NCBI GenBank assembly: GCA_963920635.1
Contig: OY987300.1
Location: forward strand, 60,736,915 to 60,800,914
Source: Pseudeuparius sepicola
Lineage: Eukaryota; Arthropoda; Insecta; Coleoptera; Anthribidae
Length of the DNA stretch: 64,000 nt
Direction: 5' to 3'
Below, piece by piece: positions 11,338 through 22,344 of the stretch (position 1 is the first letter of the stretch; each line of letters starts with the position of its first letter). A model generated the notes under the pieces. It searched no databases and had not been told where the DNA came from. It worked only from the letters and a program-made list of their open reading frames with translations. The translations under genes and the position numbers were made by a program.

Positions 11338-11451
11338 ATGAAGACAAGATTTGTTAAAGCTTGTCCTGATAACTTGCCTTGCATAGATTTTGATATGGTG
11401 TGTCAATTTTATCAATAAAAACGGGGAGCAAAACATGGAGAAATGAAGAGG
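11338..11451 (+). pseudogene. fragment of a YqaJ/SWIM-type element protein, first exon
   Basis: ATG at 11338 opens MKTRFVKACPDNLPCIDFDM and reaches a stop at 11416; a good donor, GAG|GTATGT, follows at about 11452. The ...DNLPxID... start resembles the N-terminus of arthropod proteins with a SWIM zinc finger and a YqaJ nuclease domain carried by some Harbinger-related transposons. The early stop marks it as broken. Assignment rests on the match of this and the next fragment to one family. Confidence 0.3.
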
Positions 11452-11526
11452 TATGTTTGTTATTTGATTTGTATATTGTTTTAATATTGCTTAATGATGA
11501 TGATATAGCTTAAATTCTGGTTTTAG

Positions 11527-11710
11527 GTAGACTAGAGAATAAATATTATGGTAACAATGTTATTGGAGACACGCAGAGGAAAGAACATAGCAATGAATGC
11601 ATAATGCCCGGTTAAGGCAAAAATTACCCCCGAGCACAAAATTAATAAGAAAAATGTTAATGACACTGTGGTTAAAAATGAAGAAATTCAACTGAATAGT
11701 TGTGGAAGTA
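11527..11710 (+). pseudogene. fragment of a YqaJ/SWIM-type element protein, second exon
   Basis: After an acceptor TTTTAG at 11526, frames give ENKYYGNNVIGDTQRKE and then, after a one-base shift, KAKITPEHKINKKNVNDTVV. The order (tyrosine/asparagine-rich strand, then xTPEHKxxKK) is that of the region just ahead of the SWIM finger in arthropod YqaJ-domain proteins. The frameshift and missing nuclease domain show a relic. Confidence 0.35.
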
Positions 11711-13300
11711 CGTATATTATGTTGTAATTACCCAACATAAGCAGATTAGTCCTAAATTATGCACATACCACGATGTACGAGGATCATACATCGTGGCACA
11801 TATGTAGATACAGCTTTTTGTGCTTCTAGTTTAGTTGCTAGTACAGTAAAGAAATACTTATTGTGTATATACCTATAGTTAAGATATGGGGGAGGGGGCA
11901 TGGGGGTGTCGCACACCCCAATGTTGAAATCGATTATCAAAACAAGAAATCATGCGTTTGTAAAAACGATCGTTGATATCTACATGTGAGAACCATGATT
12001 AAGAACTAATTTAAATAATCTAGTGCAAGTTCGACAGCAGAGTTTCATTCGATATCAAGTGCTTGACCGTCAATGACTAGTTTTGCGGGTATTTTTTTCT
12101 TGTATGATCTAATGAAGTATTTAAGTAATTAAGTCCGTAGTAGTACACTTTGTCGCATCCATTTTGATGCGGAAAGTTGTACTTTTCTGCACTAGTGACA
12201 TTAACTTTGTCAACTAATAATAGAACTAAGTACGCTTGTAAAATTTTTGCAGGTAGGTACATATTAATGGAAAACTTATTTTAGATGAATGTAAGCAAGG
12301 TATTGCTTTTCTTTGCTGACTTCCTGGAAATAGCGAAGAATCATGGACAACATCAGTAGATTGTTATATTGGAAAAAGTCGACACAAGTGCAATAAAAAA
12401 ATATGAAAGTCTACCTTACAGGATAGTTGACAAAGACATACCGACATACCTCAATAATTATTACACGTTGGAGTAGTATGCAGGAAGATTTTTGGCAAAA
12501 ATCAAAACGTATTACAAGGAGGGATTGTCTAACATGTTAAAAAACGAAAAATGCCCTGTATCTCCGAAACGAATCGAGATTTTGAGATTCAACTGCTTTC
12601 CATTGACCTCAAAAATCGAGCACAGTACACCTTCCTACTCTTTGTCCATCTCTTCGCAGAATAGAAGAAACCCCCAAAAAAAATCCAGTTTGTTACACTC
12701 TGTGCATGCGACATGAAAACTGTATTATTTGATTTTGGAATATTTTCACTAAATTTAATAGATAGAAGGTTTTGCCATAGAATGCAAAATAATGTTGTTT
12801 TTTTTCTTGCAAATTAAAGAAATCTTAATTTTTTGCTGGCTGCTGCATTATATTTTTTTATTTTTAACTCCAATTAACCAAAATCACAAAATATGCTTAT
12901 GAAAATTTATTTTCCAGAAAAAATAGGTATATAATATGTATAGTGAAAAAATCCTAAAGAATTATGTCATTTTTTATGAGGATGCTTCGGCAATCACAAT
13001 ATAATTTACCTAAATGGGTCTAAAATAGTTCAAGCTATGACAATAAAGTTTTTCGACTGAAAACTTGGCTTTATTGCGTTTTACATGTTATGTTTCTAAC
13101 ATCACCAAGAACTGGCACCTTCTCCAATATTCTAGCGTTACATTTTTGAACCGATGCAGGTCTAACTACTTCTTGTAAGTAAGGGCTCATGAAATTAAAG
13201 TAATAAATTTTTTATATTCGGACCAGGTAAGTGCTTGACGTCTATAGGATTAACTTTTCTCAGTTTAGTTTACAACCAATCAATGCTGTTGATTAACACT
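11711..13300. other. gene-free stretch
   Basis: No recognised gene. A weak hairpin, ccacgatgta...catcgtgg, lies at about 11768-11796. Open frames of 61-74 aa here lack motifs, splice context or compositional bias. Confidence 0.5.
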
Positions 13301-13335
13301 AGCACAGAATAAATAGGTGAAGCTATTTATTCTGT
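13301..13335. repeat. 35-nt hairpin, CACAGAATAAATAG arms
   Basis: cacagaataaatag is inverted as ctatttattctgtg with a 6-nt loop. It is one of several short hairpins in the window whose arms begin CACAGAA. Confidence 0.7.
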
Positions 13336-14093
13336 GACACTAGGTATTGAGGCTAAAATATCATCAGTTTCTTCAAACAACTAGCAGTCGGTGGAATATA
13401 CTTGATAACAAGTAAAAAATCGTTTGGCAGAGCCACTAATCTAAAATCGTCAGCTAAAATGTTACACCTGGTTGGTTCTTTATTGTCTTTAATATATCAG
13501 CAAGTCTAGATATCTAATTTATGCAAGTTCAGTTAGGTACTTACGAATTGTGTCGTTTTATAGATAAAATCGACTTGTTTCCAATAAAAAAAGTTTTGTA
13601 AACCAACCAGCATAACGTCCGAATCATCAATACCAAACCTATGTTCCCAGCATTTTCCTCAGCAAAATAGAATGGTTCATTTCCGTCATGGATTATTAGA
13701 ATGAATGGTGAAAATAGTTCAAATCATAAAAAATAAAAGCTTGTAAAACACGCGGGGCCGCGGGATCCGAGATCCGATATTCCGATTTGTGACGCCACAA
13801 AATAGGTTATGTTTATGTTTTCGCAGGCTGACAGCTTGGCATTTTGGCATTAAGGTGCGGCGTTGCCAAACCTGGTGCCATGGCGGTAAATTTAGGGAAA
13901 AATAAAATCCAACAGGTAGTTACGTATATTGAACTTTAAAAATTAATTGCGGCAAAACGGGGGCGAAAAAAAAATTTAAAAAAATACAGCAAGTATATCT
14001 CACCCAATACTATCCGATGAGCAAATAAAAAAAAAAGTGGTGTATTAGTCCATTATATCTATCTTTTGAAATGGTTTGCAAAAATAAAGGAAA
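13336..14093. other. non-coding; GC-richer block at 13745-13900
   Basis: Positions 13745-13900 hold 'gcggggccgcgggatccgag' and 'ggtgccatggcggtaaattt', richer in GC than the surroundings, possibly an element terminus or old promoter. I find no gene. Confidence 0.4.
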
Positions 14094-14156
14094 TTGCTGC
14101 ACCCATTGCGTCCAGACCGCGCCCGCAGCAAGCCGATCGGCCTTTTTTTGTCTAGC

Positions 14157-14260
14157 TTCTTAAATAAAATTGATTATATCGATTTTATCAATAAGATCAA
14201 TTATATCGATAAGATCGATTTTATCTATTTATCGATTTTATCGATATTTTTTCAGTATCG
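14157..14260. repeat. second ATCGAT/ATCAAT microsatellite
   Basis: Repeated 'attatatcgattttatcaat' and 'aagatcgattttatc' units, compositionally like the 10.6-kb array. Confidence 0.7.
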
Positions 14261-14446
14261 ATTTCCGATACTGAAATTCGGAGATCGAACAGCCCTAGTC
14301 ACGACGTCTAGCGTCGTGTTTATTTTTCTCTAATTTAAGACAAAACGAGTGCAAATGGCGCATAATAACACACTTTTGACAGAGATTAATTTGCTTTGGC
14401 CATTTTCGAGAAAAACGCAGTTCCAGAAAAAAGAATCACCCTGTAC

Positions 14447-14745
14447 ATATATTAATTACCCTCACATCCAAAACCACAGAAATACTACAGTGGCAGGAAA
14501 AGTTGATTATACAAACCCTGAGGCAGACAATTTTTTCTTAAATGAGTACGAACAATACCTATGGGATGATGAACACAACTGGCAGCTGCAGCTCCGTAAC
14601 AACACTGTCAGTTATGTTCATCATCTCACACTGTTCTAAATGTATACTCAATGTAAAAAAATTGTCTGCCTCAAAGTGTGTATAATAAACTCTTTCTGCC
14701 ACTGTAGTATTCCTGTTGTTTTTGATGTAACAGTAATTGTATGTA
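14447..14745. repeat. 300-bp inverted repeat with 85-bp arms
   Basis: The left arm (14447-14536) contains aatactacagtggcaggaaa and gaggcagacaattttttc. The right arm (14656-14745) carries their inverted versions. The 120-bp centre encodes part of an open frame ending at 14639 with no known motif. Target duplication not resolved; likely a MITE. Confidence 0.65.
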
Positions 14746-14904
14746 CATACCTATCCGATTTTTCACTATAAGCGAACGGCATCTTTACACATTTCGCGGA
14801 ACACAAATGAGGGACACATAATAACAACAACTCACAGTTCGCTGTATTTGTTTTGCCAGATTTGTCATGGCCTAGTTAGTGTTAGCTAAAAACAACGCTT
14901 TTTA

Positions 14905-15015
14905 GTGTTACCACAGAAAATATAGCTGCTAGATATTATGTGGTGTTACTAACAAAATCCATCGGTATGACCACAGAATATCTAGCTACGCACTAGCTAT
15001 ATTTTCTGTGGTTCG
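14905..15015. repeat. 110-bp hairpin MITE, CCACAGAAAATATAGCT ends
   Basis: CCACAGAAAATATAGCT at 14905 is inverted as agctatattttctgtgg at 14997-15013. A subrepeat, 'ccacagaatatctagct', is found between. A fragment of the same arm (ctatattttctgtggt) occurs in the left arm of the NAXE intron foldback near 61310. Confidence 0.7.
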
Positions 15016-15592
15016 AGCCCCGAGTGTTGGTGTAATTTTTTTAAGAGGTTGTATCTACGTTACGTGTGCGAGGTTGCTTCTACGTCAGCATATTAACGTC
15101 ATTGTATCCCAGTCTTATTGTATCATAATTATAATGTTAATTTAACGTGATTTTCCTAGCGTGATGGAGGTGATTTTAATGGTATTTTGACGTAAAAGAA
15201 CGGTTTTTGGTTAGCACTCTTCCCGAAATTAGCAAAGTTTCTGAAAAAGCTTTCACCAGAAAAAATATAAATTACCTATACCTATGCATAAGTACATGCG
15301 GCACCATCTGTTTATTGGTGACTAATAAAGCGCTTTCCAATTTTTTTGATGCAATTAATATACATTTTTTTTAGAAATTACCTACAGAGTTATATGTCAC
15401 AGAACGAGAGCTTATAGAAAGATATAGCACAACAAAGCGGAGGGACAAGAATATTGCTAGAACCAGTTTGAATTGAGTCCTTGTCTAGTACACCTGTAGT
15501 TGCTAATAGAATAAATGGATTCAAACTGAAGTAACCCCAAGATGGTACGTGGAATGGTCTTCGCTAGGTAGGTAAGTAATACCTACCATACG
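15016..15592. other. gene-free stretch
   Basis: No recognised coding sequence or repeat structure between the hairpin MITE and the pogo-like element. Confidence 0.45.
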
Positions 15593-15604
15593 TAAAACGG
15601 GGTG

Positions 15605-16423
15605 ACTTCGGACAGGCATGCCTGCTTCGGACAGGACGCTTTCCAACAATTAGTTGCTGCAACCAACAATACACATGATTCAATCACGCGCCGCTACACT
15701 GAGGAAAATGGACCAAATAAAGTATTTTGCTAAGAAGAATCTATTTGTTGTTAAAAAATCTCTGAAAGTCGAACTTGCTGTGCCAGCAAAAACTATCTTG
15801 CTAAGATCATTTTGTTGTCACAATCAGATATCTATTTGTGGCAAATAAAAAAATAAATGAACCTATTTACTATTGCAAAATTTATATTTGTTACAAAAAG
15901 GTAAACTTTGCTAAGATATTCTACTTGCCGCAAATAGGGAAACTATTTGTAACAAAACAAACCCTATTAACCACGAATATGAACCTTCCTGGCATAAATA
16001 GGTAGTTTATTTACTTCTTGGTTTTGCGCATGCGTTTTGTGGTTTTGCGGATTTCTTATGCATTGGTTCCGAGGGTTACCATTCAGTTTTCAGTTGCGAG
16101 TCAACTACTGATAGTTGTCGTTCCGCGAGTAATGTTGTCGATCGAGTAATGCACCTACTACAATATATTTTTTTCAACCGACCGGCCAGAAAATACACCC
16201 TTTCTAGAGAATTTTCCCTCATAAATTAACGTTTCCCGGCCTAGACCGAAAAAAGGTAAAAATCTTTCCCGATCCCTATTATTCTCTTCTCCTGTCCCGA
16301 TTTATGGTATAGACGGCTTTGCTTTCTCGTTGCTATGGAAACAAACTTGTGTTGACTGTTGGGAAAAGTGTCAAACTATAAAGAGTGTCATGTTGTATTA
16401 TTTTCCTGGTTGTCAAAATTATT
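15605..16423. repeat. subterminal repeat zone of the pogo-like element
   Basis: Repeated motifs of the form 'ttgctaaga' and 'ctatttgttgcaaataa' between 15700 and 15970, then a GC-richer stretch at 16020-16150. No gene is supported. Confidence 0.4.
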
Positions 16424-16823
16424 TTCACTATTTGTTCCTGGGTATCAACCATAGACTTATAAGCAAGGGGGGATATAACTATTTAGATTTTAAAGCAATC
16501 AGAGATCCTTTTGGTCTACTATTCATTTGGTTCTCCTGTAAATTCTCAGAGCGTGTGGTTGCCAGATTTTAGGTTATGTCCCCCAACCCCCTCTTCGCCG
16601 ATATAAATGGGTACAGCTTATCTATTAATAATAACAGAAGAGCATATAAGCATTGTTAACCGAAGAATAATTGTTGCAAACGCAAACGACGTAGGCATAT
16701 ATTTTGTGGTAAACCTGACGCCGTCATAAGATTTGTTTTTAGTAGTCGGAATATTTCGATTTTCAAGCATTTTTAGGTTTTTACGTGTATTTTTGCAAAA
16801 ACGTGATATGAAAACTTTAAAAA

Positions 16824-19056
16824 ATGGTGCGCCGGTGTCAGGTGTGCGGAAAGTTGAACTCTTTTAACTCGGAACCGACTTTTCACTGGTATGTATTATT
16901 TTCGCTATTTTCACCATAATGTTTGGCCCTCTTCAGTAGCGTAGATAAGTAGATAGTGGTAGTAGGTACTAAGTACTGATAAATATTCAAAGTTCTGCCT
17001 TTGCTTTATGTTGATTTGATGCTTTTAGTTCTGTAGTTATTTGAAATAACAATTTGTTAACATTGGGAATATTTTGTAGGTTTCCCATGGATTCTGAAAG
17101 GAGAAAGGTGTGGTTTTCCGTTTTCCCTTGTCGGCTTAAATGAGAACCAGCGTTTACCAAAACACCCGGAAAATTGTTCTGATCATTTTCGTCCATGCGA
17201 AATAGTTATAAAGGGAAATGGTCCCAGGTATGTTAAACCTGGAGCTGATCAAAAATTAACTGAGCGACCTACGGAATTCAGGTATGCATTTTTAAAATAA
17301 TAATAATAATAACTATAATAGAACAATAACAGAGCAATTCTGCAGGTTGCAAAACATTTCATTTGAGGAGTTGCTTACTTCGTCTGGGAGCACATCTGCT
17401 TCTAAAGATAGGTAAGTAAGCCACTTAAACACTATATTCATAAATTAATATGTAGTTTCATGAACGGAAAAACTATTATCTTGAAGCAAACAAAAACGTT
17501 GCTCTTAAAAAATCTACTAATTATTGAAAAGTAATTAAGAAATGAAAATTAATTAATATTTATTTGTACAGAGAAAATCAGTAAGTAATGTATTGAACCA
17601 GGGTCTTGTAAACTCAGTTTACAAGAAAAAAACTGTGATGTCTGATAATATTTTAATAATTAATATTAGATTAATATAAGTATAAAAATGTTAAATAAAA
17701 TACAATGCGTTTCATTATTTTTGACTACATCAAAAATAGTTTTTTCAGTCACAATACCTAAGTATATGACTTAGTCACTTTTGGGAACTTTCTTTAAACG
17801 CAGCAAGTCAAGCAACGACGTTGCTAAAAAATGCACAACAACAAATAATATAGCTCTTTGAGTGCAAGCGGAAAAAAGAATTTTGAAAATCAGTTAATAA
17901 AGTAAAAAAACGGTATTGACTCGAAAAGAAACACACTGCATATGAAATAGTGTTTTTTTATATCTATTTTCTCTGTGATATGTAGGTACTAAGTATATAC
18001 AAATTTTATTTAATTTTAGAGAGCTATTCAAAAAAATGGAAGCACAAGCTGAAGACGGAATACAATCCTCTTCGTCAGCTACAATTGCTGCTTCTTAAAC
18101 AGAGAAAGAGATGCAGAAGCTATTGCAGATAAATTAGTTATTTATGCAACAAGGATGGAATCCACAACTATATTTTTGTACTAGAAATTGGCAATCAAGT
18201 AAAGATATATATTTGACTATATTAGGTTTAAATTTAAACTTTTTATTGCACATAGAAGACTGGCAAGTAGCGATTTTTCCACTCCGGCGAGAAGAAGGAG
18301 AAATTTAGCAGTAGTACAAGAAACTGTTGGAAAGCAAAGAAAACAAAGTCAGACTCTACAAATGACTGTTAGAAGATTGAAGCTCCGAATTACATCCCTG
18401 CAATCTTTTCTGCGTTACTTAAAGAAAAAATGTCTCATATCGGAGTCATCAGAATCCACAATAAAGGTAAAAGTGTTTTTGCCCTAGCGTGTTGTCACGT
18501 AACTTAATAATTCAACCAATTACACTGTACAGGGTAGCCGAAATTGGAAGCTTTTGGTTTTTTTTTTCTCCTACTTGCCGAAAATATAAATATTTTCATT
18601 TCATTACAGGTATCAGTTTCGGGACCTGCCGTAGACGTCTTTGAAAGATTATTAAAAGGACCTTCCAAGCAAAGTATAATAATTCAAGATTAGTTTAAGA
18701 TCATTTGCACTGATATTGGCATTTTATTCAGCTAAGGCATATAATTTTGTGAGAAACCGTTCCTTACCGCATATAGAAACCTTGTCCAAATGGTACAGAT
18801 CAATCGATGGCAGTCCAGGATTCACCAACGAAGCTCTTACAGCTTTAACTTTAAAACAAAAAGAGTCATCAAGTCTTTGCTATGTAATCTTGCCGGATGA
18901 GATGTCAGTAAGGCTGCACAGGACAGAAATTTATCGGATACGTATACCTATATTGGTACCAATATCGATGAAAATAGGTACTCTTCCTGAGGCCAGGGAA
19001 GCATTAGTGTTTATGATCGTGGCTTTAAATGGCTTTATTATCAATTTAATAATAAT
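16824..19056 (+). pseudogene. P-element-like transposase with THAP domain, broken
   Basis: Apparent exons are 16824-16888, 17080-17281, 17346-17411, 18020-18098, 18256-18466 and 18610-19056, with good GT/AG borders. Exon 1 starts MVRRCQVCGKL (first zinc-ligand pair); exon 2 continues with WFPMDSERR and, after a one-base frameshift, CSDHFRPCE (last ligands), completing a C2CH THAP domain. Exon 5 gives a basic leucine-rich coiled-coil segment (RRRRNLAVVQETVG...). Exon 6 has LPHIETLSKWYRSIDGSPGF and DEMSVR, hallmarks of the P/THAP9 RNase H-like region, and AREALVFMIVALNG. A stop after exon 4 (18096), a frameshift near 18690 and further shifts before 19000 kill it; the C-terminal catalytic region and GTP-binding region are missing. 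Confidence 0.75.
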
Positions 19057-19545
19057 AATAATTCTCACCCTCACAGTACCTGTACCCCAAAAGCACATTA
19101 ATGCTAGTGCAGAGGAGGGGAGCAATTACTATTATTTCGTCTCCATTGCCTTTTGCAAAAACCATAGCAGTTCTAGGGCACTGTAGGCCAATAACTAAAT
19201 CTGACAAATATGAATATAATAATTAAAAATTACAAAAAAGATATAAAATCAGAAACATATTAAATTTTATGTTGAAATAATAAATTAATTTTTTTACTAT
19301 TAACCTGAGAAATCACCATTATTTACCTCATTCCTCTAATGAGAAGTAATATTTCTCTACCTAGGTAAATAATGATAATAAAAAAATACCTAGGTAAATA
19401 ATGAAAAATTTTCTGTGAATTTAAAAATTAGTGTCATTTTATCAGCTTGACAACTGAACTCCCAGGCTACTTGATATTTTGAAGTATTTGAAAAAAGCGA
19501 GAAATGACTAATATATGGCAATATTTCAATGTTAGTAAAAAAAAT
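19057..19545. other. non-coding tail of the P-like element
   Basis: No coding sequence recognised. 'acctaggtaaataatg' is repeated (19350-19405), with 'ccattatttacct' inverted nearby, related to the small MITE that follows. Confidence 0.4.
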
Positions 19546-19548
19546 TCT

Positions 19549-19671
19549 ATATACACTTCGGTTGAGAAGGCCATTATTTACCTCGCATATTATATCCTTC
19601 GGCGCTACGCGCTTCAGGATATAAAAATGCTCGGTAAATAATGGCTCCCTTCTCAACCTAAGTGTATAATA
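19549..19671. repeat. 120-bp MITE, TATACACTTCGGTTGAGAAG ends
   Basis: tatacacttcggttgagaag and ccattatttacc at 19549-19580 are inverted as ggtaaataatgg and cttctcaacctaagtgtata at 19632-19668. The centre has a GC-rich 'cggcgctacgcg'. TA flanks both ends. Confidence 0.7.
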
Positions 19672-19953
19672 TACTATTTTAGTTAAGTAAATACTATTGA
19701 TAATTATAATTAATTACATGATATATTTTCACAACAGATATTTCCTGAGAACAAAATGGCAAAAAGAGACTTGCATCTAAATAATTTTTTTAGATATTAT
19801 TGGATATTAGATTGATACAGGAATTTGTTTTATTTCCATATCGTAAAATAATTGCTAACTAATTTCCAGTATTTTGCACAATATCATTATAAAACATTGT
19901 TATTATTATGATGCCAGTTAAAAAATCCTTCGTAATATATTGCTTACCTTCGT

Positions 19954-19989
19954 CACAGAAAAACAGCAAGCGCTTGCTGTTTTTCTGTG
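19954..19989. repeat. perfect 36-nt palindrome
   Basis: cacagaaaaacagcaagc followed directly by its exact reverse complement, with no loop. It falls inside the P-like relic, where it may be a tiny MITE of the CACAGAAA type. Confidence 0.9.
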
Positions 19990-20589
19990 CCTTTGTGGAA
20001 CCAATGATCTGTATAATATGTTATATTATGTTATATTCGCTGGTATTTTATATCCGCAATAGTTTTTCTAAATAAACGATTGTAAAGTAACAGTAAGTGT
20101 TTCTTATTTCCTATTTTTACTGAAAAAATTAATATGTTGTAATATTAAAGTCAAAATATTATCTAAAATTTTTTTAATGATAATTCGGTTTATTTTGCGT
20201 ATATTATAGGTTAATGCCTAGATATCCTCCAACCAGTATAACAAAAATCATAAAAATATAATGTTTGTTCCCAACTAATTTCATTATTTTCTTAAAATCT
20301 TTCGCCACTGGCGTATTAAATATCTGGTCGGAATTGTGTCAACCACAAAATATTAGGTTAGATGTCAACCTGGGCCGCGATGCTCGGAGTCGGAATTATG
20401 AAGTTCTCTGTCTCTTTTTTCTCTCTCGCACTCATAGCAATGTTTGATTCACAACAAAAGCCTATTCAATGAATAGTTGAGTGTCCCTTGTTCATAAGTC
20501 TATGGTATCAACCATTACTTATTTTAATACCACGCATGACTATAATGGATGATACCCAGGAACAAATAGTGAATATAAAGAGTGTCGGC

Positions 20590-21153
20590 TGTTAAAAAAA
20601 TATTGTATACCTACGTTAGGTACATAGGTAGATAAATCTATTAACTATAATAGGTTCCTCCAGCAGCGACAGCAAATTTAATATATTTTTCTATTATCCG
20701 CAACAAGTTGGTTGGTTTTCTATTTGCTCTGAATAAAATAATAAGTCAATGTATTAGCCAGAAATAAAGAACATATTAACGACAAATAAGCAACTTATTA
20801 GTAGTCACAATGTAATTTGTCTATTAATTGCAAATAAGCCCTTTTTAGCAAAGTGTTTTTATTAATCACAGATAGGTGATCTAATATTGAGGCCTATTCA
20901 AAGCAGATATTTTGCTGGGATTAATAGATTTTTATTAATGGTTAATAGATATTTCTCTGGGTGTAGGCGCTTGCTCTAGAAAACAGATGTGGTTCGCCGT
21001 TGGTGCTATTCCGTTGTCCTGATAAGTAAGTATTTGTAACTGACACCCATTAACGACTTTTGAATCAAAAATATTGCACTTTCGGGAAATGATAGTTTAT
21101 TTATATCCTCAATACATAACCTCATACCTACTTGATATATATTTAATTCGGAC
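20590..21153. repeat. right subterminal zone of the pogo-like element
   Basis: Scattered 'caaataagc', 'tagcaaagt' and 'ttgctggg' motifs mirror those at 15.7-16.0 kb. No gene is seen. Confidence 0.35.
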
Positions 21154-21276
21154 ATGCCGCGACACTTTAAAAAAACACTTGGGAGCAGAAACTATATAAA
21201 TTACACAAAAGAAAACTTAGAAAAAGCTGTTAATGATGTTGTTCGCCAAAAGAAAACATTACGGGAAGCTATATAG
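21154..21276 (+). pseudogene. Psq helix-turn-helix exon of a pogo-like transposase
   Basis: ATG at 21154 opens MPRHFKKTLGSRNYINYTKE and continues NLEKAVNDVVRQKKTLREAI to a stop at 21274. In the next frame YKIPKSTLFDKIKKNHE follows at once. The combined order (basic N-terminus, YTxENLxxAV, LREA, FYxIPKSTLxxxI) is the Psq DNA-binding domain of pogo/Tigger transposases and their domesticated relatives. A frameshift interrupts it, and no DDE domain follows, so it is dead. Its place near the right TIR fits the pogo-like element. Confidence 0.65.
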
Positions 21277-22344
21277 TTCTTTCTATAAAATCCCAAAATC
21301 AACTCTTTTTGATAAGATAAAGAAAAATCACGAATAGGGTAACATAAAACGTTTTTGTTTTGTTTTGTTGAAAGAAAATGAATTTTTATTATTTTTTTTA
21401 AGATACAAAAATTATTTTATTTTAATATACATTTTTATTATAAAGACATCGTGTTTTCTTTACCCAAACTCTGTATATTTATTAAAAAATATATAAAAAA
21501 AAATTCTGTCCGAAGTAGGCTTATGAGAGCACCTACTTCGATTTTAGGCGGAAAAACATAGGTGTCCGAAGTCACCCCACAAAGACTGCCGACTTCGGAC
21601 AAACAACATAAAAAAAATTAAAAAAATTATAACAATGTTTTTCTCGCTAATGCGCTCAAAGTTTTTAGGACGGATGAATCTATTAGTAAAAAAAATTGCC
21701 ATCGCGAAATTAATTATAATCCGTGACTAATTTCCGAAATATGCAAAAAGTCACCCCGTTTTACCCCAAAATATCACAGGCGTAAAACGCCATTTCATAA
21801 ACCGCACAATGAAACATGAAAACGCTGCCGTTGCCGCCGCGTTCATTATTCAGCGGTATTTGTTTTGTGTTTGCCCAGCGGTTCAAGTTTTCCGATTGTT
21901 TACTTATGTATTTTTCGTGTTTTCAGTTGTTTTTTGGTAATTTATAGACTATTTATTAGTATTTGGGATATAGTGACTGATTTTGTATACAATGTATCAC
22001 AGGTAAACGTTGCACACAATGCCGTAATGTTTGTTTACTTCGGTAAATTTGCATAAGATGTTGGTTGACTACAAACAGGTGCATTTTGATGCTTTTGCTG
22101 CCTCTATCCTTGCTGGTTATTTCTCTGGGGTGTAATGTCAGACGCACTTTAGGTTACCGGTGTCCGGTGTGAATTTAGCAACGTTGCTAGCAACGTTTCT
22201 GGAGAGCGCGTCGAAAATTGTTCATTTTCGCCACTGGCCGTTCGAGGTTAACTTGATGTTCATTTATAAACTTTTACAAAGATATTCGCGAAAACTAAAC
22301 CTTATACACAAAACCAGAGCATTGGAAGACTGCGCAAGATAAAA
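21277..22344. other. end of pogo-like element and unique sequence
   Basis: Positions 21500-21763 carry the right subterminal 'cttcggaca' motifs and TIR. From 21780 to 22340 I see a GC-richer stretch ('acgctgccgttgccgccgcg') but no recognisable gene. Confidence 0.4.

Larger units (their letters stand above)
16424..20573 (+). mobile_element. P-element/THAP9-like transposon relic (4.15 kb)
   Basis: TTCACTATTTGTTCCTGGGT at 16424 is inverted at 20554-20573. A second inverted block, CCATAGACTTATxAxCAAGGG, lies just inside (16450 on the left; 20486-20505 on the right, displaced by 37 bp). A 13-mer, tataaagagtgtc, occurs outside both ends (16377 and 20574) but is not directly adjacent on the left, so I do not claim a target duplication. 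It contains the six-exon transposase relic 16824-19056. Confidence 0.6.
15593..21763. mobile_element. pogo-like element interrupted by a P-like element
   Basis: Left end TAAAACGGGGTGACTTCGGA at 15593; right end, inverted, aagtcaccccgttttacc at 21748-21765. TA flanks both sides, as expected for pogo-type insertion at TA. Subterminal 'cttcggaca' copies recur at 15625, 21505, 21570 and 21595. Near the right end lies a Psq DNA-binding exon. Both subterminal zones (15.65-16.0 and 20.7-20.95 kb) are rich in 'ctatttgtggcaaataa' and 'ttgctaagat' motifs. The interior was invaded by the P-like element below. No catalytic exon of the pogo-type transposase was recognised. Confidence 0.5.

Noticed and set aside
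19954..19989. Transcription terminator reading of the perfect palindrome
   Set aside because: Rho-independent terminators are bacterial; the context is eukaryotic transposon DNA without an upstream gene end.
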